Assembly (NCBI RefSeq): GCF_007671725.1
Contig: NZ_VCNM01000002.1
Span: 124,001-188,000, forward strand
DNA from: Halorubrum depositum
Lineage (GTDB): Archaea > Halobacteriota > Halobacteria > Halobacteriales > Haloferacaceae
DNA length: 64,000 nucleotides
Direction: 5' to 3'
The notes beneath the pieces were generated by a model. That model did not search any database, was not told the DNA's origin, and saw nothing but the letters and a program-made list of their open reading frames with translations. Shown here in pieces: positions 42,279-50,129 of this stretch. Both the position numbers and the translations under genes were made by a program. The first letter of the stretch is position 1. Each line of letters opens with the position of its first letter.

Positions 42279-43703
42279 ATGACCGACGAGCCGCGCGGCC
42301 GCAACCTCGACGGCGACGCACCGGTCGCCGAACGCGTCGTCGAGACCGAGGAGGCGACGATCACGGAGGGCGCGGAACTGGAGCGCACCATCGGGCTGAG
42401 CGGCGGCCTCGCGATCGGTATCGGAACGATGATCGGCGCCGGAATCTTCGTGTTCCCGGGACTCGCCGGCGGGGAGATCGGAACGGCGGCGGCCGCCTCC
42501 TTTGCGGTCGGCGGCGTGATCGCCCTCCTCGTCGCGCTCCCGACCTCGGAGCTGGCGACGGCGATGCCGCGGAGCGGCGGCGGCTACTACTTCGTCTCGC
42601 GCGGGCTCGGGACGCTCGCGGGCACGGTCATCGGGCTCTCGCTGTGGCTCGGGCTCGTGTTCGCGACCGCGTTCTACCTCGTCGGACTCGGGTTCTACGC
42701 GCTCGACGCGCTCGCGCAGATCGGGCTCACGGTCGGCGCCGAACCGGGCGGGATCGTCTCGGCCATCGCCGTCCTCGCCGGAGTCGCGTTCACCGTGTTA
42801 AACGTCACCGGCACCGAGAACGCCGCGAAGCTCCAAAACGGCATCGTCGCGCTGCTGCTCTCGATGCTAGTCGCCTTCCTCGGGTTCGGCCTGTTGGAGG
42901 CGTTCGGGGTCGTCGCCGTCGACACCCCGCCCGGGGAAGCGGCCGACGTCTGGGAGGCCGTCCCGATACTCTCGGTCGCCGCGCTCGTGTTCACCTCCTA
43001 CCTCGGCTTCGCGCAGGTCGCGACGGTGGCCGGCGAGATGAAGGACCCGGGCCGGAACCTCCCGCTGGCGATGGTGGGCTCCGTTCTGATCGTCACGGTG
43101 CTGTACGTCCTGACCATCTTCGTCGCGACGAGCGTATTCCAGCGAAACGCGCTGCTGGCGGCCGGCGAGACCGCGATGGTCGAGGTGGGCCGGGCGCTCC
43201 TCGGTCCGGCCGGGGCGCTCGTGATAATCGCCGGCGGGCTGCTCGCGACGATGTCGTCGGCGAACGCGTCGATACTCAGCACCTCGCGGGCGATCTACGG
43301 GGTCTCGAAGGACGCGCTACTCCCGCGGCGGGCGAGTCGGATCAACCTGCGATACGGCACGCCGCACGTCGCGCTCGGCATGGCCGGCGGCCCGGTGATC
43401 GTCCTCGCGGCGACCAGGCAGGTCCAACTCCTCGCCGAGGTCGCGTCCTTCCTCCACCTGGTCATGTACGGGCTGATGTGTGTCGCGCTCGTTGCCATCC
43501 GCCGCGACCGTCCCGAGTGGTACGACCCGGAGTTCGTGGTGCCGGGCGGCCCCGTCGTTCCCGTCCTCGGCGCGCTCGCCAGCTTCGGACTGATCGCGTT
43601 CATGAATCGGCTCTCGATCGCGGTCGGGACCGCCGTCATCGCCGTCACGGCCGGGTGGTATTTCTACTACGCCCGCGACGTGGAACTCAAGGGGGCCCTG
43701 TAA
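42279..43703 (+). CDS. APC-family amino acid permease
   Basis: A 474-residue amino acid/polyamine/organocation transporter with about 12 helices. The first helix motif GLAIGIGTMIGAGIFVFPG is the substrate-binding unwound segment typical of the family, and AEMKDPGRNLP-like GEMKDPGRNLPLAM lies in the middle. A polar N-terminal tail of about 40 residues is cytoplasmic. It overlaps the following UspA-like gene (TAATG), a frequent haloarchaeal pairing. The substrate is unknown; location in the cysteine neighbourhood makes a sulfur amino acid possible. TATA-like CTTATCC is at 42247-42253. Confidence 0.9.
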   Translation: MTDEPRGRNLDGDAPVAERVVETEEATITEGAELERTIGLSGGLAIGIGTMIGAGIFVFPGLAGGEIGTAAAASFAVGGVIALLVALPTSELATAMPRSGGGYYFVSRGLGTLAGTVIGLSLWLGLVFATAFYLVGLGFYALDALAQIGLTVGAEPGGIVSAIAVLAGVAFTVLNVTGTENAAKLQNGIVALLLSMLVAFLGFGLLEAFGVVAVDTPPGEAADVWEAVPILSVAALVFTSYLGFAQVATVAGEMKDPGRNLPLAMVGSVLIVTVLYVLTIFVATSVFQRNALLAAGETAMVEVGRALLGPAGALVIIAGGLLATMSSANASILSTSRAIYGVSKDALLPRRASRINLRYGTPHVALGMAGGPVIVLAATRQVQLLAEVASFLHLVMYGLMCVALVAIRRDRPEWYDPEFVVPGGPVVPVLGALASFGLIAFMNRLSIAVGTAVIAVTAGWYFYYARDVELKGAL

Positions 43704-44473
43704 TGACACGCGTACTCGTTCCCGTCGCGGTGCTGGAGGGAGAGAGCGTCTCGCCCGGCCTGATGTCGCTGCTCGGGGGCGTCGACGTGACGGTGCTCGG
43801 CTATCACGTCCTCCCGGAGCAGACGCCGCCGGACCAGGCCCGGCTCCAGTTCGAGGAGCGCGCGACGTCGGCGCTGGAGGACCTCAGCCAGGAGTTTCGG
43901 GCCGCCGGCGGCGCGGCCGACCACCGGCTCGTGTTCACGCACGACCGCGAGCAGACGTTCGACCGCGTCGCCGACGAGGCCGAGGCGGACGCGTTCGCCG
44001 TTCCCGGGACGACCGGCGACGTCGACCGGGTCCTCGTGTCGCTCTCCGGCGACGTCGACGTCGACAGCCTCCTCTCGTTCGTCGAAGCGCTCGTCGGAGG
44101 TCGGGACATCGGCGTCACGCTGTTCCTCGCGGGCGGGGATGCGCCTCCCACCGCACCGAGCGACGGCGCGGCGGCGGACGCCGGTGACGGCGCCACGGCT
44201 GACGCCGGCGACGACGACGCAGCCCGGCTGGCGGCCGCTGCCGATCGGCTTTCCGAGGCGGGCATCGACGCGGACACGACGCTGGCGACGGAGGGGTCTC
44301 CGTTCGACGCGCTGATCGACGCGGTGCCCGGCCACGACGCGGTCGTGATGGGCGAGCGCGCGCCTTCGTTTCGGTCGCTCGTGTTCGGCGACGAGAGCGG
44401 GCGGATCGCGGCCGCCTCGGTCGGCCCGGTCCTCGTGGTTCGGGACCGGCGGGATGCCGAAAAAGAGGCCTAG
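43703..44473 (+). CDS. UspA-like universal stress domain protein
   Basis: A 256-residue cytoplasmic protein with one or two Usp-type domains (MTRVLVPVAVLEGESVSP and, after an Ala/Asp-rich linker, PGHDAVVMGERAPSFRSLVF with SVGPVLVVRDRR). It probably binds nucleotide and modulates the permease encoded by the overlapping gene before it. Its 3' end overlaps the 3' end of the JAMM gene by 4 nt on the other strand. Confidence 0.8.
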   Translation: MTRVLVPVAVLEGESVSPGLMSLLGGVDVTVLGYHVLPEQTPPDQARLQFEERATSALEDLSQEFRAAGGAADHRLVFTHDREQTFDRVADEAEADAFAVPGTTGDVDRVLVSLSGDVDVDSLLSFVEALVGGRDIGVTLFLAGGDAPPTAPSDGAAADAGDGATADAGDDDAARLAAAADRLSEAGIDADTTLATEGSPFDALIDAVPGHDAVVMGERAPSFRSLVFGDESGRIAAASVGPVLVVRDRRDAEKEA

Positions 44474-44898
44474 CGCTCGCTCCGCACCGAGACCGTCTCC
44501 TGTTCGAATCCGTCCTCGTCGTCCCGCCAGCGCCACGAGCCGACGAACGGGTAGCCGTCCAGCGCGCAGATCACGTACGAGTGGTCGGGCCAGGTCGCCC
44601 GCGCGGCGTCCGTCTCGCTCGGGTTGGTCGGGCCGGTGGGGTGCGAGTGATAGAACCCGACCACGTCGAGCCCGTCGTCCTCGATCGTCTCGATGAGCTC
44701 GAACTGCTCCTCGGGGTCGATGAGGTAGCGGATCTGGGGCGTGTCGGCGACGTTCTCGGCCTGATACGTCTCGGTGACGACGCTCGGCTCCCCGTCGGTG
44801 CCGTGGTCGCCCGCGAGGACGCCGCAGATCTCCGCTTCGCCGCCGCCGTACGCGTGGTACACGATGTCGTCGTAGACCGCTCGTGAGAGCTCGATCAT
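44470..44898 (-). CDS. JAMM/MPN+ metallopeptidase (desampylase-like)
   Basis: A 142-residue zinc peptidase of the JAB1/MPN/Mov34 family. The JAMM motif is complete: Glu23 in EAEICGVLAGD, His84 and His86 in VGFYHSHPTGPTNPSETD, Ser94 and Asp97. In Haloferax such proteins cleave SAMP conjugates, and in Mycobacterium the related Mec+ releases cysteine from CysO. Here a SAMP-like gene, ubaA and cysteine synthase lie within 5 kb, so both roles are possible, as is trimming of the SAMP-like protein. It is convergent with uspA and divergent from a DUF302 gene. Confidence 0.9.
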   Translation of the reverse strand: MIELSRAVYDDIVYHAYGGGEAEICGVLAGDHGTDGEPSVVTETYQAENVADTPQIRYLIDPEEQFELIETIEDDGLDVVGFYHSHPTGPTNPSETDAARATWPDHSYVICALDGYPFVGSWRWRDDEDGFEQETVSVRSER

Positions 44899-45024
44899 GG
44901 GCGGTGGAAGGCGACTCCGACCGATAAGTCCGTCCCGACCGGCAAGGGCCGCGCTCCGTCACAGGTAGCGGCAGTCGTTGACGGACCGGGTGACGGTTTT
45001 GCCGCCGCGGTCGGAGTCGCACCC

Positions 45025-45501
45025 ATGAGCGACGCCGAGAGCGGGTCGCCGGCGCCGACCGCCGACGAGGCGCTCCACACGACCCTCGACATGCCGTTCG
45101 ACGACGCGGTCCCCTTCGTGCAGATCGAACACGAGCTCGCCGACTTCGAGACGGTGCAGGTCACGCGGCTCGATCGGATGATCGAGGGAATGTTAGGCCA
45201 CGACGACGTCGAGCGGACCGCGCTCATCGTCGTCTGTCACCCCGAGATCGCGTTCGACGCGATCGAGATCGACCCCACGCTCGCCGGGATGCTCCCGTGT
45301 ACGACCATCGTGTACGAGCGCGAGGGCGACGACCTCGTGCACGTCCACCACACCTCGGCGACGAAGGCGATCCGCGATCTCGGCTGCGCGCCCGCCGACG
45401 CCGGCGGCGCGGTCGAGGACCTCGTCGAGAAGACCGGGGAGCTGATGACGGTCGTCTGGGAGAACATCGAGGAGCACGGCCGGGAGCGGCCGTCCGAGTA
45501 G
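45025..45501 (+). CDS. DUF302 domain protein
   Basis: A 158-residue protein with a DUF302 domain in the first 130 residues (LDMPFDDAVPFVQIEHELADF, LIVVCHPEIAFDAIEIDPTL, GMLPCTTIVYEREGDDLVHV). The family forms small alpha-beta dimers of unknown biochemical function, sometimes near thiol or metal genes. Two Cys (CHPE, LPC) lie close to each other in sequence. A TTTT element about 25-28 nt before the ATG may be its TATA box. Confidence 0.85.
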   Translation: MSDAESGSPAPTADEALHTTLDMPFDDAVPFVQIEHELADFETVQVTRLDRMIEGMLGHDDVERTALIVVCHPEIAFDAIEIDPTLAGMLPCTTIVYEREGDDLVHVHHTSATKAIRDLGCAPADAGGAVEDLVEKTGELMTVVWENIEEHGRERPSE

Positions 45502-45530
45502 GTCGCGAATCCCGACCCGGACAGTCCCGG

Positions 45531-45995
45531 CTACAGTCCCTCGACGCGCCGCAGCGCGTTCCGCACGTCTGCCGGTGTGGCGTACGGGCCGCCCTGTACC
45601 CGGTGGTCCGGAAAGAGGACCGGGATCGGATTCTCGTCGAGCGCGCTCTTCACGAGCCCGAGGTCGTCGGGGTCGTCCGCGTCGAGCGCGGCCAGCCGCG
45701 TGAGCCGGCTCACAGACACCTCCTCGCCGTAGGGGACCGTCCGGAGCGCCTCGAGGACGTCGCGGCGGTCCGTCGGCACCGTGAGCCCGACGGGGACTTC
45801 GGCGAACTCGTCGCGCTCCCCGCGGACGTACGCGCCGATCCGGTCGAGCAGCTCGTGGTCCGCCTCCGCGTCGGTCGGTACCTCTGCCGGGAACGACACC
45901 GAGATGACCCGCCCGTCGGCGAACCCGACCTCCACGGCGCGGTCGAGGGACTCGAACTCGCGGGCGAAGACGCCCGACGTTCCCGTCGTATTCAT
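45531..45995 (-). CDS. Alkyltransferase-like protein (MGMT fold, PDHR active site)
   Basis: A 154-residue protein of the O6-alkylguanine-DNA alkyltransferase family. VPYGEEVSVSRLTRLA and DENPIPVLFPDHRVQGGPYA match the DNA-binding and active-site region of MGMT/Ogt, but the catalytic PCHR reads PDHR, so Cys is Asp. Proteins lacking this Cys (alkyltransferase-like proteins) bind damaged bases and hand them to nucleotide excision repair. That role is inferred here. ATG 45995 is the start; the longer frame upstream is in the divergent promoter to trpC. Confidence 0.82.
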   Translation of the reverse strand: MNTTGTSGVFAREFESLDRAVEVGFADGRVISVSFPAEVPTDAEADHELLDRIGAYVRGERDEFAEVPVGLTVPTDRRDVLEALRTVPYGEEVSVSRLTRLAALDADDPDDLGLVKSALDENPIPVLFPDHRVQGGPYATPADVRNALRRVEGL

Positions 45996-46098
45996 ACCCG
46001 TCACACGACGGCCCCGACGGTTAAAACGAGGGGGGCGACGCCGGCGGTCGGGCCCCCGGGGAACTCCACACCGCACCGAGCGATCCCGCCCGCAAGCC

Positions 46099-46105
46099 TT
46101 ATGAA
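46099..46105 (+). promoter_or_regulatory. TATA box of the trp operon
   Basis: TTATGAA about 26 nt before the trpC start. Together with the palindrome on the start codon it suggests a leaderless transcript beginning close to 46131. Confidence 0.5.
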
Positions 46106-46115
46106 CAGATACGTG

Positions 46116-46133
46116 CATTAGTGTACACTAATG
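46116..46133. promoter_or_regulatory. 18-bp palindromic operator on the trpC start codon
   Basis: Perfect palindrome CATTAGTGTACACTAATG ending at the G of the trpC ATG. The core TGTACA is the hexamer described as the target of the TrpY repressor in Methanothermobacter. A bound protein would cover the expected transcription start. Confidence 0.65.
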
Positions 46134-46973
46134 GAGGATCCAACCGAGCTGGCCCCCGCGGTCAGGTCGATACTCTCGGCCGCGCGCGACCGGGCGGCGG
46201 AGGGCCGAACCGACCGCGTCGACGTCGATCCGCGCGATCTGCGCGCCGCGTTCGACCGTGCCGAGGCCGACGGGCGCGTGCCCGTCGTCGCCGAGGTCAA
46301 GCCGACGAGCCCGACCACCGACGGGACCCGCGACGGCGACCCCGTCGCGCTCGCCGAGGGGATGGTCGCCGGCGGCGCCGCGGCGCTCTCGGTGCTCACG
46401 GAGCCGGAGCACTTCGGCGGGAGCGTCGAGGTCCTCGAACGCGTGCGAGGGGCGGTCGACGTGCCGGTCCTCCGCAAGGACTTCGTCGTCGCCGAGTCGC
46501 AGCTCGACGCCGTCGAGAGCGACGTCGTCCTGCTGATCGCGCGGTTCGTCGGCGACGACCTCCCGGACCTGCTCGCCGCCGCCCGCGAGCGCGGCTTCCA
46601 AGTCCTCGTCGAGGTCCACGACCGCGAGGAGCTGGACGCCGCGCTCGACGCGGGCGCGACGACGATCGGCGTGAACAACCGCGACCTCGCGGAGCTGGTC
46701 GTCGATCTCGGAACCTTCGAGTCCGTGGCGCCCCACGTCCCCGACGACGCGACGCTGATCGCCGAGAGCGGGATCGGATCGCCGTCGGACGCCCGCCGGA
46801 TGCGGGCGGCGGGCGCCGACGCGCTGCTCGTCGGGAGCGCGATCATGGACGGCGACGTCGAGGCGAACACGCGGGCGCTGACGCGGGCGGAGGCGGACGG
46901 CGGCGGGCGCGCTGACGACGAGGAGGCGGCCGCGGACGACGAGACCACAGACACCACGGAGACACCCACATGA
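46131..46973 (+). CDS. trpC: Indole-3-glycerol-phosphate synthase TrpC
   Basis: Closes the indole ring of carboxyphenylamino-deoxyribulose phosphate in tryptophan synthesis. The 280-residue TIM barrel shows [84 protein letters not shown] and [13 protein letters not shown], giving the catalytic Lys and Glu set. An acidic tail of about 30 residues follows the barrel. It is first in trpCBA and overlaps trpB by 4 nt. Confidence 0.96.
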   Translation: MEDPTELAPAVRSILSAARDRAAEGRTDRVDVDPRDLRAAFDRAEADGRVPVVAEVKPTSPTTDGTRDGDPVALAEGMVAGGAAALSVLTEPEHFGGSVEVLERVRGAVDVPVLRKDFVVAESQLDAVESDVVLLIARFVGDDLPDLLAAARERGFQVLVEVHDREELDAALDAGATTIGVNNRDLAELVVDLGTFESVAPHVPDDATLIAESGIGSPSDARRMRAAGADALLVGSAIMDGDVEANTRALTRAEADGGGRADDEEAAADDETTDTTETPT

Positions 46974-48295
46974 GCGAAACCGGATCCACCACGAGCGAGA
47001 CGACCGGCGCGGGAGCAACGCGGGCGGAGCTGTCGCGACGCCCGGGCCGCGAGCGCGGCCGCGAGGATGGAAAGTTCGGCCGCTACGGCGGCCAGTACGT
47101 CCCCGAGGCGCTGATGCCGGCGATCGAGGAGCTGACCGACGCCTACGAGCGGTACGTCCTCGAGAACGAGGACGGGTTCATGGACGAGTTCCGCGAGCGG
47201 CTCGCCGACTTCGGCGGGCGCCCGATTCCCCTCCAGCGCGCCGACCGGCTCTCCGAGCGCTACGACCGGGAGATATTCCTCAAGCGCGAGGACCTGCTCC
47301 ACGGCGGCGCGCACAAGCTGAACAACGCGCTCGGGCAGGTCCTGCTGGCGAAGTACATGGGGAAAGAGCGGATCATCGCGGAGACGGGCGCCGGCCAGCA
47401 CGGCACCGCGACCGCGATGGCGGCCGCGCACCTCGACATGCCCTGCGAGATATACATGGGCGAGCGCGACATCAACCGCCAGCGCCCGAACGTCTTCCGG
47501 ATGAAGCTCAACGGCGCCGAGGTGAATCCGGTGACCGCGGGCCGGGGCACCCTGAAGGAGGCCATCTCGGAGACGATGCGCGACTGGGCGACCACCGTCG
47601 AGAACACCCACTACGTCATCGGGTCGATCGTCGGCCCGCACCCGTTCCCCGTGATGGTCCGCGACTTCCAGGCGGTCATCTCCGAGGAGGCGCGCGCGCA
47701 GTCGATCGAGAAGACGGGCGAGCTCCCGACCGACGTGGTCGCCTGCGCGGGCGGCGGGTCGAACACGATGGGCGCGTTCGCGGCGTTCGTCGACGACGAG
47801 GAGGTCGCGCTCCACGCGGTCGAGGCCGGCGGCTCGACGCTGGAGGTCGACGAAGAGGCGGGCGTCGCCCCGAACTCCGCGTCGCTGTACACCGGCGAGG
47901 AGGGCGTGCTCCACGGCGCGCGCACCAAGCTCCTGCAGGACTCCGACGGACAGATCATGGAGAGCCACTCGATCTCCTCCGGGCTCGACTACGCCGGCGT
48001 CGGCCCGGAGCTCGCGTACCTCGTCGACGAGGGGCGCGTGAACCCCGTCGCCGTCGACGACGACGACGCCCTTGAGGGGTTCCACCGGCTCTCGCGCACG
48101 GAGGGGATCATCCCCGCGCTGGAGACGGCCCACGCGTTCGGATTCTTAGAGGAGCATCACGAGGATCTCGGCGAGCGGGTCGTGGTGAACGTCTCCGGGC
48201 GCGGCGACAAGGACCTCGACGCCGCCATCGAGGAGACGGACAAGCGCGACATCGACGAGGCGCCGGACATGTCGATGTTCACGGGGGGGATCTGA
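46970..48295 (+). CDS. trpB: Tryptophan synthase beta subunit
   Basis: PLP enzyme that condenses indole with serine. The 441-residue protein has [20 protein letters not shown], the PLP Lys in [36 protein letters not shown], and [15 protein letters not shown] as phosphate-binding loop. The N-terminal 35 residues are a low-complexity haloarchaeal extension. It overlaps trpC and the stop directly precedes the trpA ATG. Confidence 0.97.
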   Translation: MSETGSTTSETTGAGATRAELSRRPGRERGREDGKFGRYGGQYVPEALMPAIEELTDAYERYVLENEDGFMDEFRERLADFGGRPIPLQRADRLSERYDREIFLKREDLLHGGAHKLNNALGQVLLAKYMGKERIIAETGAGQHGTATAMAAAHLDMPCEIYMGERDINRQRPNVFRMKLNGAEVNPVTAGRGTLKEAISETMRDWATTVENTHYVIGSIVGPHPFPVMVRDFQAVISEEARAQSIEKTGELPTDVVACAGGGSNTMGAFAAFVDDEEVALHAVEAGGSTLEVDEEAGVAPNSASLYTGEEGVLHGARTKLLQDSDGQIMESHSISSGLDYAGVGPELAYLVDEGRVNPVAVDDDDALEGFHRLSRTEGIIPALETAHAFGFLEEHHEDLGERVVVNVSGRGDKDLDAAIEETDKRDIDEAPDMSMFTGGI

Positions 48296-49180
48296 ATGGC
48301 GGATCGGAACACGGAGTCGGCGGCGAAGCCGGAGACGGGCAACTCGGCCGCGATAGCCGAGGCGTTCGCGGACGGCCCCGCCTACGTCCCTTACCTCGCC
48401 GTCGGCGACCCCTCCTACGAGGCGTCGCTGGAGTACGTCCGCGCGCTCGACCGCGGCGGCGCCGACGTCATCGAACTCGGGCTCCCGTTCTCGGAGCCGA
48501 TCGCAGAGGGGCCGACGATCCAGGGCGCCCTCGTGCGCTCGCTCGACGACGGGATGACGCCGGACCGGTTCTTCGCGTTCGCCGAGGAGCTGGACGTCGA
48601 CGCGCCGCTCGTCTGCATGACGTACTACAATTTGATCTACCAATACGGGGCTGAAACCGGCCCCCGTCCCTTCGTCGAGCGCGCCGCCGCGGCCGGCATC
48701 GAGGGGCTCGTCGTCCCCGACCTCCCGGCCGAGGAGGCCGACCCGCTGCGGGAGGCGTGCGACGAGTTCGGGCTCGATCTGGTCTTCATCGTCGCGCCGA
48801 CCACGGTCGGCGACCGGCTCGACCGGATCATGAGCCGCGTGTCGGGGTACGTCTACGTGCAGGCGCGGCTCGGGACGACCGGCGCGCGCGACGACGTCTC
48901 CGACCAGACGACCGAGAGCCTCGACCGGCTCGCCGAGTACGACGTGCCGAAGGCCGTCGGGTTCGGTATCTCGGCCGGCGGGCACGCCGAGCGTATCGTC
49001 GCCGGCGGCGCCGACGGGATCATCGTCGGCTCGGCGCTCGTCGACATCGTCGCCGAGGGCGTCGAGAACGACCTGTCGACCGACGAGGTCGCGGACCGGC
49101 TGGAGGCGCTCTCGCGAGAGCTGAAGGCGGGCGCCGAGCGCGGCTACGCCGCCCGAGTCGGGACCGCGGAGTCGCGGTGA
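48296..49180 (+). CDS. trpA: Tryptophan synthase alpha subunit
   Basis: Cleaves indole-3-glycerol phosphate to indole, which is channelled to TrpB. The 294-residue TIM barrel contains [39 protein letters not shown] (catalytic Glu), [29 protein letters not shown] (catalytic Asp), and [20 protein letters not shown]. It starts directly after the trpB stop. Confidence 0.97.
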   Translation: MADRNTESAAKPETGNSAAIAEAFADGPAYVPYLAVGDPSYEASLEYVRALDRGGADVIELGLPFSEPIAEGPTIQGALVRSLDDGMTPDRFFAFAEELDVDAPLVCMTYYNLIYQYGAETGPRPFVERAAAAGIEGLVVPDLPAEEADPLREACDEFGLDLVFIVAPTTVGDRLDRIMSRVSGYVYVQARLGTTGARDDVSDQTTESLDRLAEYDVPKAVGFGISAGGHAERIVAGGADGIIVGSALVDIVAEGVENDLSTDEVADRLEALSRELKAGAERGYAARVGTAESR

Positions 49181-49262
49181 CCGCGGATTCGAGCCAATAC
49201 GACCCCGAACGAAACCCACTTACCTGCGATTGCCACACTCTCACACAACGACCGAACCCACC

Positions 49263-50054
49263 ATGACAGCAGGACTCTCGGCACGACTCGAACGCATCTC
49301 CACGAACGACCGCTACCTCATCGTCCCGATGGACCACGGGATCACGATGGGCGCCGTCGATGGCCTCGTCGACATCGAGTCGACGATCGACGGCGTCACG
49401 CGCGGCGGGGCGGACGCGGTCCTCACCCAGCGCGGCGTCGCGCCGCGCGTCCACCCGAACAAGAACGACGCGGGCTACATCGTCCACGTCAACGGGTCGA
49501 CGACGATCGGCCCCGACGAGAGCGACAAGCGCGTCACCGCCACCGCCGAGGACGCGGTGCGCGCGGGCGCCGACGCCGTCTCCTTCCACATCAACGTCGG
49601 CTCGGAGCACGAGCCGGACCAGATCGAGGAGCTCGCGGAATTGACCGCGAACGCCGAGCGCCTCGGCCTGCCGGTGCTCGCGATGGCGTACGCGCGCGGC
49701 GAGGGCGTCGACGAGACCGACCCCGAGTCGCTCGGACACGCGGTCCGGCTCGCCGAGGAGCTCGGCGCCGACGTGGTGAAAACGGGGTACTCCGGCGACG
49801 GCGACTCGTTCGCCCGCGTCACGGAGTCGACCCGGCTCCCGGTCGTCATCGCCGGCGGGTCGAAGGGGACCGACCGCGAGACCGTCGAGATGGTGCGCGG
49901 CGCGATGGACGGCGACGCGGCCGGCGTGTCGATGGGGCGGTCGATCTTCCAGCACGAGGATCCGGAGGGGATCGCCCGCGCGGTCTCGGCGATCGTCCAC
50001 GACGACGCGAGCGTCGACGAGGCGCTCCGCGCGGGCGGGTTCGTCGAGGCGTAA
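49263..50054 (+). CDS. 2-amino-3,7-dideoxy-D-threo-hept-6-ulosonate synthase (archaeal AroA')
   Basis: Class I aldolase of the archaeal shikimate entry route, joining aspartate semialdehyde with a 6-deoxy-5-ketofructose phosphate. The 263-residue barrel has DRYLIVPMDHGITMGAVDGL, GADAVLTQRGVAPRVH, VSFHINVGSEHEPDQIEEL, the likely Schiff-base Lys in GADVVKTGYSGDGDSF, and PVVIAGGSKGTDRETVEMV. ATG 49263 follows an ACTTACC element by about 40 nt. It lies 82 bp after trpA on the same strand and supplies the pathway leading to chorismate and tryptophan. Confidence 0.9.
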   Translation: MTAGLSARLERISTNDRYLIVPMDHGITMGAVDGLVDIESTIDGVTRGGADAVLTQRGVAPRVHPNKNDAGYIVHVNGSTTIGPDESDKRVTATAEDAVRAGADAVSFHINVGSEHEPDQIEELAELTANAERLGLPVLAMAYARGEGVDETDPESLGHAVRLAEELGADVVKTGYSGDGDSFARVTESTRLPVVIAGGSKGTDRETVEMVRGAMDGDAAGVSMGRSIFQHEDPEGIARAVSAIVHDDASVDEALRAGGFVEA

Positions 50055-50129
50055 CGACCCGATCGAGGCGCACCGTTCGCCCCGCGCCGACGCCGACTCA
50101 GTCGTCGACGCGAAGGGATCTCAGGGAAC

